Shown piece by piece: positions 33,431 through 43,526 of a DNA stretch of 64,000 nucleotides. The position numbers were made by a program, and so were the translations under genes. The notes below the pieces were generated by a model. It searched no databases and was not told where the DNA came from. It worked only from the letters and a program-made list of their open reading frames with translations. Each line of letters begins with the position of its first letter. Within the stretch, counting starts at the first letter, position 1. The stretch is from Paratinospora sagittata (Eukaryota > Streptophyta > Magnoliopsida > Ranunculales > Menispermaceae): NCBI GenBank assembly GCA_035771175.1, contig CM069598.1, forward strand, positions 14,880,438 through 14,944,437, written 5' to 3'.

Positions 33431-35372
33431 CAACTCGAAGCGATTATTGTAGTTTTGGAAATAGCTATGTATTTTTTGCCGAAAACAAGTAGCATAACAA
33501 ACTCGAAGAAACAATAAACAATAAAAGGATTCAAACCTTCATTTCGTTTCGGTGTGAGTGGACTCGAATTACTTTTGGATGCCTTGAAAATACTAGCAAA
33601 ATTTTTGTAGTTCCAAGATTGTGTTTTGTTCTTAAAGTGAAAAAGAGTGATTGTAGTAATTGTAGATTGAAATTATGTGAAAATACATGTTTAAAAATTA
33701 AAGCAAGTAGGTAAAAGGACATTGTGGAATAAAGATGGACAATTTGGAATTAAATAAGAGTATTTTAGAATTTTTACAGGGTCAAGCATGTCATAGATAT
33801 AATTCTACGACAAACGTGTTATTCTTGTAAAATGTTATTACTACAATGCTATTATGTAAGGTTATTCGTGTTGATTTTGGGTTTCTTTCTCTTTTGAATT
33901 ATGTTGAAAGCAAGTGGTGCTTTTTGATGGGCGACATGATTTTGTTTGCATTGTAGAAGAATCTTCAAAAGTTGCTTGAGAGTTTTCCGTTTGTAACAAT
34001 GGTCACTTTGTTGTAAAAGGCAATGAAATTTACAATAGTAACTCCTTTAGGTCACAGGGAGTTCTTTGGAGGTTTAAGAAGAAATAACTGACAATTAAGC
34101 AAAATGTGCGGAGCCCAACTCCAACTTAAATGACAATGAACCTCTTTTTTTCTTTTAACTAAGGGCTTGTTTGGCACTGTTACACAACTTTTCAACTAAT
34201 TTTATTACAAAAATTGTTTTTAGAACGTTTGTCAATCTAGCTTATCCCAAAAATAAGCAGATTAATTGTAATTTTAAAAGTTGCCTTTTACCAGCTTTTC
34301 AAAATAACTTGTATTAAGCTAAAGGGTAATATATAGATGTTCATCGGCCAAATATAGTCAGCCGGTTCTTTCAACTCCCTCCTTACTTAGGGGTCAAGAA
34401 TAGGGGTGTAACAGATTGGGTTGGAGCTAAATCCCAATCCACTCAAACTAGTTCGGGGTTAAAAAAAAATGAAAACTCAACCCAAACCAAACCGCCCCTC
34501 AACCCAATCAAAACTAGTTCAGATTGAATTGGGTTGGTCATTCGGGTTGAGAATCTTGACTCTTCAGATGAGTTAAATTATTTCTGTAAATTTAATTTAC
34601 AAATTCTACACTAATAGACATCAAACATGTAATGTTTCAATTTCAAATACAGTCATATCAACATGTAAATTTGATAATCATTTCAAATTAATCATAAAAT
34701 ATTAAGATGTTTTATATAAAATTACATTCATCCACCATCAATCTGGGTGATTAAAAAGTAATGAATTTGACACTTTGCTTAATTAGTGACTACTATATCA
34801 GCTTTAAGAAAGAGAATTTGAGTGGAAGCAAAGTAATAGGTTCTTGATCCAGTAGTAAATGTAGGAGTCTCTCTCTTTAGATGCAATATAATTGGTATAA
34901 TCTTGACGATAAGATGCCTGCCTTCATTCATGGCTAAGAGCGCTCATTCACAATGAAGTGGCCTCCTTTATTAACCTTTTTTAAATATATAATTCCTTTT
35001 GAATAATAATTTTTTATACTAGCATATCATTCTTGTGTTATTTTATTATTTTTCAATATCCAATGAGTCCAGTTTTTAAACCCCGCAACTCAATGATTTG
35101 ACCACAGGATCTACTTGTGGGATTGGATGGCTGCCAACTTATTAGGGATCGTTTTTTTAATTTGAAATAAAATAAGCTCAAATCTTCCATGGTCACCGTA
35201 TGGGTTAGTCCCATGAATTTTTTATTTTTTGAGCATAAGAGTTAGTCCCATGATAAACTGACAAGTTTCAAGCTATATATGAGGCATAATGAGTACAGCT
35301 GGACGATCCTTTCTAAAGCATGTTTCAAATTGTGCTTAAAATTACAAAAGATTAATACTATATTTGTATGGG

Positions 35373-35520
35373 GTGAAAATGTTATTTTTTTTTATGTTGA
35401 CATTCAATTTTTTTTTTTGATATTTTTAAGATGTACATATATTTAAAAATATTATATAATATATATATATTTTTAAAATATTTAAAAAAATTGAGTGTCA
35501 ACGTTAAAAAATAATGTTGG
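35373..35520. repeat. MITE-like stem-loop
   Basis: The left arm (ATGTTATTTTTTTTTATGTTGACATTCAATTTT, read in two pieces from 35379) pairs with the right arm ending TTGAGTGTCAACGTTAAAAAATAATGTT (to about 35518). The loop is TA-rich. It resembles a small stem-loop MITE, but no target duplication was identified. Confidence 0.6.
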
Positions 35521-36124
35521 CGTCCAACATGTATAAAATATTTTTTCTTACAAAAATACTTTTATGATTCAAAATATATACTCAAAACAATATTAATTCT
35601 GATGTGATGTGTTGTGAGTGATAAATGTCTTTTTTTCTTTCGCTCATAATGTAGTGATATGATATATTACTTTATATGTGTGAATATATCTTTGATTATA
35701 TATTTTGGATCGTCTAGCATTCCTCTTAAAATTATGTTAATATTGCATTTCTTCAAATTGAATAGCTTTATAATAAGGACCAATCTAGAAATCTATTACA
35801 TCAAATTAAATTGGCGTGTGAATTGTCAGGTCAAACCATAATATAGAACCAAATTAGTGCATTTGGTTTGGTTTTGAATGAATTCGGTTTAAGAAATATA
35901 TAACCAAATAAGTTTGGCTCTTTACATTTTGAGACTTTAAAAATCAATTTTTCGAATCACACTAATTTTAAAGTTAAAAGTGCTAATATTATATTTTTAA
36001 ATATTTAAGATTGTTTCATAATTTATTATTTGTATTATTATATTATACAATAAAAAAATTATTAATATGTATTATGTTAATTATGTAAACTTAATTAATT
36101 TAATTATTAGTAAGTTTATATTTA

Positions 36125-36290
36125 AAATTTTAAAACGATGGTATCGAGGGGCTCACTCCTATTAGTCTCTTGGGACACGGCCACAAACACTTTAGAATGT
36201 CGTTATATGAGTGAGGAGACTCGAACTCATAATGTATTTTATATTAGAATCTTATGCCCTTCAACTCACTCGTGGGAACCTAATATTAGG
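36125..36290 (-). mobile_element. tRNA-derived SINE, family copy 3
   Basis: Minus strand: A-box-like GTTGAAGGGCATAAGATTC, B-box-like ATGAGTTCGAGTCTCC, then the shared body GTGTTTGTGGCCGTGTCCC and a low-coordinate tail. Same family as 11283-11455 and 23345-23491. Confidence 0.7.
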
Positions 36291-37211
36291 TAATTTACAT
36301 TATCTTTATAAATCATTAATGTCAAAAGTTTCCCCCCTCCCCCCTCCCACCCAAAAAAAAAGAAAAAGAAAACTTCATTTCATCCACTATACTACGAAAG
36401 TCTACCAATATATAATTTTTTTTTTTACTTTTACAATGTGATAAATTTATATAAGTACATGAAACAATTAAAAAAAAAATTTAAGGTAAAAAAATATAAT
36501 TATAATTATACCTACATCAATTTTATTAAATTATTTATTACATGCATTAAAAATATATAATGCATTCCTATCCGTATTAATGATTTAGTTGCAGTTATAA
36601 TTATAATTTTTGTGGTTGAATTAATATTTTTTAATAAAAAATAAATGATGATGACATGTTTGAAAGTTTAAATAGGTAAATGGATATTTTCTTGAAGTTT
36701 GAAATATGGAATTGAAGGAGTGATGCTACTCTATTGACATATCAACATCATGGCTAATTTTAAAATAAAAAAAAATATATATTTTATTAAGTCAAGCAAT
36801 TATTTATGAATGGCTAATATTGAAAGATAAACGCCCTAGTTTAGAAAAAAAAAAAAAAAAAAAGATGAATTTGGAAATTGAGCATGATGGTTCTTGTAGC
36901 AATCTTCTTAGAGCATAGAAAATTTTATTTTATTTTAATGTGGTTGATCCAATGGTTGCATGCCACTGCCACATTGACGCTGTTGATTTTATATTATTAT
37001 TATTATTTTTAAATTTAATTATATATTATTTTACTTTACATAAGAAAGGTACAACAAACAAACTAAGCATAATAAGACATTTATTTATAGAATTCAAAAA
37101 AGTTTTACAATTTAAGTTCCTTTACTGCCAATTTGGGATACGGGTGGGAGCCTGGGACCGGACGAGCGATACCCCCAGCTGTAGTAGGGGCAAAGTGGTT
37201 CTTTTGCAGCG

Positions 37212-37220
37212 AAACCCTAA
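37212..37220 (+). promoter_or_regulatory. Telo-box AAACCCTAA in the eRF1 promoter/5' UTR
   Basis: AAACCCTAA lies upstream of the presumed 5' UTR exon. Telo-boxes are common in promoters of plant translation-machinery genes, consistent with eRF1. Function here is inferred. Confidence 0.6.
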
Positions 37221-37386
37221 AATTTCTCTTTAGCCGACTCGCTCTAACAATTCTAAAGCTAATCTTCTCTCCATTCCATCGCTACTGCGGCTATTGAATT
37301 TTAGGTTTTTTTTCCACCGTGTCTGTCGACTCTCGCGGGAAATCAATCTCCGGCATCTCTCTGCACAGCTTTTTGGCCGATAATCG

Positions 37387-38793
37387 GTATATTTCCTTCT
37401 TCTTCTTCTTCCTGGTTTTTTTTTTTTGTTCTTTTTGGCTGTTTCTGAAAGTTATGATGTTGTGATTATCTGATATTTTGTTGTATTATTTTTAGCTTAC
37501 TTAGTCGTGATGTTGCCATAACTGAAGCTTGGCAGAACTAATCTATGAATTTCCTTTTTTTTTTTTTTTATACCTTAATTTATTTTTTTTAATTGATATA
37601 ATTTTTTTTTTTTGCGGAGAATTTTTATAGATTAGCTTGTTTTATTTTATCTTTTTTAGCTTATTAAAATCGCGATGTTGCGATAACTGAAGCTTGGTAT
37701 CAACAATCTATAGATTTTCCCTTTTTTGTATTTTTTTTTTAAATTTTAATTGATATGAGATTTTTGTGGAGAACATTTGTAGAATAACTTGATTTGGAAT
37801 GAAGGTCGGTCAATCAGGCTGCATCTTCAAAGAAATTAGGTTAAGAACTTCACAATAGATCAAGCTAGTTATCCTGACTTCGGGATTTTGATATCTGGTT
37901 TGGTTTGAAACAAACATTAACTTGACCAGAGAATTCTATTATTGAGAATTATATGTCGATCTAGAATTTTTTAGAATTATTACTATATTTTAAATTATCT
38001 TTAATTGATGAATAAACACTACATGTCGTCATGCCCATAGCAATTCTTAGGAAGTGTTGTTATATTTCAGTAAGTGAATAACCTACGGCCTTTCTTTATA
38101 TAAACATCAGTTAATTGCTTTGTTTGAAAAGTGCTACCAACGCACACACATGCTTATGGATTTTGCTTTATTTATCCTTTAGTTCAGTCTTAATTTTGGA
38201 TTTTCTGTAAAATAAAAATTCTGTGTGTTTCACTCCGTCTTGTAAATCAAAATTACTACTTTTTTTTTTCTTGATGTAACAATATGTGCATGAATTCTTA
38301 TTCTGTGTCAGAATTAAATATGACTATTGGATTTGTAAAAAAACAGCATTTGGATGTATTTGTTCTTTTCCAGAGCACGTGCCTTTGAGGTTAAAGGATG
38401 GTTGGTTATGAATGGTCAATAGGGATTCCCCAACCTTAACTGAAAAATGAAACAAAAAAAAGCTGTTTTTGGAGTAATATGATGCAAGGATTGTCAATGG
38501 GTGATAAAAAAAAATATATATGAGAAGGTGGAAACTAAATATAGCAAAAATATAAAATGTATGATGACTTTGTGAATTCATTGTTACTATCAGAATAAAT
38601 AATTTTTTCTATATAATGCTAATTTCATTTATCATAAACAACCCACTGAATTTTCCAAATTGTGACTATCAGAATATTTGTTGATCTTTTGATATGATCT
38701 TTGGCTTTTTATACTTCAAAATCTTGCTTTTTTTATCCCAAGTTAAGTTTATTAATATGCGTATTATGGACTTTTTGTATGTTCTGTTGGCAG
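37387..38793 (+). other. Probable eRF1 5' UTR intron
   Basis: Donor G|GTATAT after a CG-richer leader (37250-37386) and acceptor TGTTGGCAG|G, 47 bp before the ATG. The interior is T-rich, as plant introns are, and has no supported coding region. It includes a near-duplicate phrase (GATGTTGC...ATAACTGAAGCTTGG at about 37511 and about 37674). Confidence 0.65.
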
Positions 38794-38840
38794 GTTGGTG
38801 TATTTCTGCCTTCCTTGTGTTTTCTGTTACTTCTTGCACA

Positions 38841-40151
38841 ATGGCAGATGGTCATGAAACTGATAAGAACATTGAGATATGGAAGATCAAGAAATTGATC
38901 AAAGCTTTGGAAGCTGCCAGAGGAAATGGTACTAGCATGATTTCTCTCATCATGCCACCACGAGATCAGATTTCTCGAGTGACTAAAATGTTAGGTGATG
39001 AATTTGGTACTGCTTCAAACATCAAAAGTAGGGTCAACCGACAGTCCGTGCTGGGGGCCATAACCTCTGCTCAGCAGAGACTGAAGCTGTACAACAAGGT
39101 TCCTCCCAATGGTTTGGTGCTATACACTGGAACCATTGTGACAGAAGATGGGAAGGAGAAGAAGGTTACCATTGACTTTGAGCCTTTCAAACCTATTAAT
39201 GCATCATTGTACCTCTGTGATAACAAATTTCACACGGAGGCTCTGAATGAACTGTTGGAGTCTGATGATAAGTTTGGGTTCATAGTCATGGACGGGAATG
39301 GAACCCTTTTTGGAACGTTAAGCGGCAATACACGTGAAGTACTTCATAAATTTACTGTTGATCTCCCAAAGAAACATGGTAGAGGAGGACAGTCAGCTCT
39401 GCGATTTGCACGGCTTCGAATGGAAAAACGCCACAATTATGTGAGGAAGACAGCTGAGCTTGCCACCCAGTTTTTCATCAATCCTGCCACCAGCCAGCCC
39501 AATGTTGCAGGATTGATCCTTGCTGGATCTGCTGACTTCAAGACTGAATTGAGCCAATCGGATATGTTTGATCCTCGTCTCCAAGCAAAAATATTGAATG
39601 TAGTTGATGTTTCTTATGGAAGTGAGAATGGTTTTAATCAGGCTATTGAGCTGTCTTCCGAGATTCTATCCAATGTCAAGTTCGTCCAGGAGAAACGCTT
39701 GATTGGAAAGTATTTCGAGGAAATCAGCCAGGATACTGGCAAGTATGTCTTTGGCGTAGACGACACACTGAAGGCTCTGGAAATGGGTGCTGTTGAGACC
39801 CTTATTGTTTGGGAAAATTTGGATATAAATCGCTACACGCTGAAGAATGTTATTACAGGCGAGGTGGTGATAAAGCACTTGAACAAAGAACAAGAGGCTG
39901 ATCAGAGCAACTTTCGTGATGCTGACACAAATGCAGAGTTGGAGGTTAATGAGAAGATGTCGCTGTTGGAGTGGTTTGCAAATGAGTATAAGAAGTTTGG
40001 CTGCAATCTTGAATTTGTAACCAATAAGTCTCAAGAAGGTTCTCAGTTTTGCAGAGGTTTTGGTGGCATTGGAGGAATACTTCGCTACCAGCTTGACATA
40101 AGGGCATTTGATGAGCTATCTGACAATGAAGGTGTTTATGACTCTGAATAG
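38841..40151 (+). CDS. eRF1: Eukaryotic peptide chain release factor subunit 1 (eRF1)
   Basis: A single coding exon of 436 aa starting [19 protein letters not shown]. It recognises all three stop codons in the ribosomal A site and triggers peptide release with eRF3. Stop-decoding motifs are NIKS (60-63) and Y-x-C-x-x-x-F (Y124, C126, F130). The catalytic GGQ is at 182-184 within [15 protein letters not shown], and the C-terminal half holds the eRF3-binding domain with an acidic tail ([14 protein letters not shown]). The open frame continues upstream to 38694, but a good acceptor (TTGGCAG, 38793) precedes the MADG start and the extra residues do not belong to the family. A 5' UTR intron (about 37387-38793) is likely, with the first exon ending GATAATCG|GTAT. 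The stop is TAG followed by CAATCA, a leaky context (see the 3' UTR entry). Confidence 0.97.
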   Translation: MADGHETDKNIEIWKIKKLIKALEAARGNGTSMISLIMPPRDQISRVTKMLGDEFGTASNIKSRVNRQSVLGAITSAQQRLKLYNKVPPNGLVLYTGTIVTEDGKEKKVTIDFEPFKPINASLYLCDNKFHTEALNELLESDDKFGFIVMDGNGTLFGTLSGNTREVLHKFTVDLPKKHGRGGQSALRFARLRMEKRHNYVRKTAELATQFFINPATSQPNVAGLILAGSADFKTELSQSDMFDPRLQAKILNVVDVSYGSENGFNQAIELSSEILSNVKFVQEKRLIGKYFEEISQDTGKYVFGVDDTLKALEMGAVETLIVWENLDINRYTLKNVITGEVVIKHLNKEQEADQSNFRDADTNAELEVNEKMSLLEWFANEYKKFGCNLEFVTNKSQEGSQFCRGFGGIGGILRYQLDIRAFDELSDNEGVYDSE

Positions 40152-40406
40152 CAATCAATCAACATTTACCCAGAGCTGGTGCAGCGGGGAAGAAGCCTGC
40201 AGCAGCACTGCTTGGGGCTGCGCTCGGCGCTGCTCCCAGATTGGACTGTGAAAGTGTTTTGCACAATTAAGGTTCTGCTTCTCCTTTCTCTCCCTTTTTT
40301 TTTTTTTTTCATTCTATGATATTCTGAGCAAGAGTTTTATTATGCTTTGTCTTGGTTGTTTGGTTCCTTAATAGCAATACTTTCTTGTCTCTTTTACAAT
40401 GTGAAG
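40149..40406 (+). promoter_or_regulatory. eRF1 leaky stop context and 3' UTR intron
   Basis: The stop codon TAG is followed by CAA TCA, which fits the CAR-YYA readthrough consensus known from tobacco mosaic virus-type stops. The downstream frame stays open for 40 codons (40152-40271) up to a donor AAG|GTTCTG. A 3' UTR intron would end at GTGAAG (40406), placing an in-frame TAG right after the junction, or at TTAATAG (40374), giving TGA at 40402. A junction about 120 nt after the stop is an NMD-triggering feature. In plants eRF1 is known to autoregulate through readthrough and NMD; the layout here fits that. Confidence 0.65.
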
Positions 40407-40859
40407 TAGAGGAGCATGATATGGTCATTTCATGTGGGATTTGGTGATGGACCAGCAGAGAAGTTCATTGAAAGACGAAGCTTTCTTCTTTGGCTGAGTG
40501 AGGATACTGTGAAGCTTGCTGCAGTTGTACCTTGATATATGGATATGTTAAGGTATCAAGACTCAGCAAATTCAGCATTCTCAGATGCTATTATAGTTTG
40601 CTAGCTATGGTATGTCTACTACCTTATATAAGCTGCAGGAGAGTCTGTGGTTCTCCACTTATGTATTCTTGCTATTTTTATTTCCAATCTTGACTGGTAC
40701 ACCCAGCTTGTTATGTTTACAAGGGTCTAGTCCCCAACTTCTGATGCACTTTATGTTACCTAGTGACTTGTATGTTCTGGCTAGCTGCCATTTTACTAGA
40801 ATATATTTGAACTGATATAAATTGTGCTTGGCTATGGAACGTCAGTTGATCCTTATTCT

Positions 40860-43526
40860 GCTGTCACCTCTCAGTGAGTTCTAGTGAGCAGATGAAACAA
40901 GAAAATAAGAAAACTATTTCTCAATTAAATATTTTTCTAATTACCAAACACACCCTAAAATTAATCTCTACCTTTACCTTGCATCTTGAACTATACATGG
41001 GTGAACTAAGCCTTTGGACTTGGCACTCATAGGACACTTGTAGACTTGTGGTAGTACGTCAAGTTGAACTTTTGAGATGACGATAAAATATTAGTTCCAT
41101 CATTGGATTGAGAAGCATCAAATAACAGCATTTCTTGTCTTGGTACTGTTATCTTTCAAAATTTGAAGAGCAAGTTTAAAAAAGAAAATTCATAAGGTAA
41201 AAATGATCAAATCCAACTAGTTTTTTCACTTGAGAAAAAACAATAATACAATAAAATTGTATTTCAAGGATATTTCATTTTTATTTTTTTATTTTTCATT
41301 TACGTCTCCTCTCCATTATTTTCACAAGTTAAATTGTTGTTCTTAAAGGTCATAGCATCGAGAACATAACATTAACTTGAGTGATGCTACTTAGACTGAC
41401 AAGAGTCCCTCGGCAAGAACTAATACTAAAATGATCGTGTGTTTTTGAACAATCAGTTTGAAGCCACGAACAATAAAGACAAGCCTAAGCACTGAGCAAA
41501 ATTGTGACATACATAGCTACAATTTCAATAGAGTAAATATTTGATTTGTAACGTGCAACATAGATGGTCGTTGGAGTTCTGTGTTAAAAGTGGTTGAGAA
41601 GTGAAAGTCTTAGGATTAAAACTCGTGCTTACCTTAGTCGCGTCTACTTGAAAAGACCTGCCCAATATTCCTACAATGCTCGAATGTGTCGCCCTTTGTT
41701 AAAAGTAGTTGAGAAGTAAAAATCTTAGGATCAAAACTCGTGCTTACCTTAGTCGCGTCTACTTGGAAAAACTTGCCCAATATCCCTACAATGCTCGAAT
41801 GTGTCGCCCAAGGGGCGAGGACACTACGTGAGAACCCCCCCAAAAAAAAAAATGACTTGTAATATTGAACTTCTTTTACATTTTTTCCTTTGCAATATCT
41901 TATATTAACTCTTGCTGTTGCCTTCTTAAAAGAAATCTTATGCTTCTTTTTAGTTCTTCATTAAGAAGGAATTGGACCAAAAGCTATGAGTTGTTGTGAC
42001 CACTATGGTCCTAAGCTAAGACTTCGACAAATGGTGACCAACAACTATGCATCAGCATAACATCTAAGATTTCTTCCAAAGGCAATAACATATAAGATTT
42101 CAATTTGAATATGGTGTTTGCACATCATAACATGAAAATCTTGCTCTTCCAATGAAATTGCATTGCATGACTGTGCTTAAGGACATCAAACAACTTCAAT
42201 TTCTTAATATTGCAGTTTTTTTTTTTTCAACATTAAAAAAACAAGTTTAGGAACTTTCATAAGGACAAGCTAAAAAATCCAACTATAGCATTTATTTATG
42301 AAAAAAAATAAAAAATTAATGCAACAAATTGGATTTTAATAAGACTACCCCATTTTTTCTTCATAGGCTAATATTGCAACGTCAACTCATGTAGTATAAT
42401 TTCAATATATAAACATCTAGTGTTGCTTTTAATTGCTTATTTATTTTTAATTTTTTGAGAAGAACCAAAGAGATGTATTGTTTTTAATTGCTTGCTAGCA
42501 AATATGTACAAATCTTTCATAAGTATTGTTTTATTTTTACTCAAGGAAGCTAAGTACAATATATGATTTGTGATATTATACTTCTTTTGAATGTTTTCCT
42601 TTATGATATCTTACATTATCTCATTGTTGTTGCCGTCTTAACATAAAGCTTATGCTTCTTTGTAGATCTCCATCAAGAAAACATGATCGAACTACTAAAT
42701 GAAGTTCAATTTGCTAAACATCACACTTAAGTTCATGCCTACAATAAGACCAATGCGATAAGCTCATGAACGATGTTAAACGTTTTAAAAGGCTCATTTC
42801 ATAGTTGTTATGCACTGCATCAAATGACTAACATATCTTCATTTGTTGCCACTTCTCTTTACCAATTTTTGCTATTGTTGCTAGAGCAAACTTTGATATT
42901 TTCACCAATGTTTTTCTGAATCCAGTAGGAACTAAACCATTTCTTCACTATCACTATGTCTTAGGAATTGTATCATTTCTTCACTATCACTACGCCTTTG
43001 ATCACTTACAAGTGTAGACATTTTATACCATTCCTTCACTTCTCTTATGTCTTTAATCACTTACAAGCATAGGAGTTGAAACTCAAGCTGTGAGTTGCTG
43101 TAAGCCTGTTACTACTGTGGAATCAAATTGAAAAGCTCAATAATGACATTAAGATGGAAAGTGGATTTGTATTGGGCTGTTTCTCTAACCAAAAGGAAAA
43201 AAAGGGAAAAAAAAGACTATACTTTTAACCTTCTCCATTTATATATTTTTTTATCAGAATACTCCAAAATCTGTTCATTGGTAAGCTACATGGTTCAACT
43301 AAGTCCAACCTCTCGAACCCCAAAATTTAGTTAACTTAAATCCTCATGGTTTTCTAAAATATTTACCATAAATCTTACACACACACACACACACAAAAAA
43401 AAAAAAAAACAGCAATATTTACCAAAAATATGTACTCTTCCAGCTAACATCAAAGAAAATTCTCCAGAAAAAGTGAACTCCAAGCTTTCCAACAACATCT
43501 ACACAAGTCATATATTGTAGTTTCAG
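40860..43526. other. Intergenic region between eRF1 and the hnRNP U-like gene (convergent)
   Basis: No coding region supported. It holds a duplicated SINE-like unit (41584-41845), a diverged direct repeat pair (about 41852-41975 and about 42567-42690), degenerate repeats around TTCTTCACTATCACTA (42930-43060) and a (CA)n/(A)n run (43376-43408). Confidence 0.7.
41584..41845 (+). repeat. Tandem dimer of a SINE-like unit (~116 bp)
   Basis: GTTAAAAGTGGTTGAGAAGT begins at about 41584 and, as GTTAAAAGTAGTTGAGAAGT, at about 41699. Both units share CTCGTGCTTACCTTAGTCGC and ACAATGCTCGAATGTGTCGC. Each has a B-box-like AGGAT(T/C)AAAACTCG. The second unit ends in CCCCCC and a poly-A run (about 41836-41851), like a SINE tail. 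Confidence 0.7.

Larger units (their letters stand above)
24632..33857. mobile_element. Mutator-like element (MULE) with Ulp1/DUF1985-type cargo and nested insertions
   Basis: The terminal inverted repeats are recognisable. The left end reads ATAACATTTTA, AAGAATATCACATTTGTTAT, TTATATCTATGCATGTTTGG (24649-24720). The reverse complement of the right end (33850-33780) reads ATAACATTTTA, AAGAATAACACGTTTGTCGT, TTATATCTATGACATGCTTG. The left copy has about 12 extra bases. The outermost bases and a 9-bp target duplication could not be fixed. Inside are a decayed gene of the Ulp1/DUF1985 type, a copia-like LTR insertion and a 124-bp tandem array. MULEs carrying Ulp1 protease genes are known in plants. 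No transposase domain was recognised, so this is a cargo-bearing or degenerate copy. Confidence 0.7.
33860..37120. other. AT-rich intergenic region upstream of eRF1
   Basis: No coding region supported. It contains an AACCCAA-rich low-complexity block (34400-34560), a MITE-like inverted repeat (35373-35520), a SINE (36125-36290), several poly-A or poly-T runs and long AT stretches. Confidence 0.7.

Noticed and set aside
38694..38840. N-terminal extension of 49 residues on eRF1 from an upstream ATG
   Set aside because: A good 3' splice site (TTGGCAG, 38793) falls inside it, the residues are hydrophobic and unlike eRF1, and all family members start at MADG or nearby. It is intron plus 5' UTR.
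39666..40034. Antisense open frame of about 120 codons across eRF1
   Set aside because: It is a shadow of the conserved coding strand with no recognisable domain.
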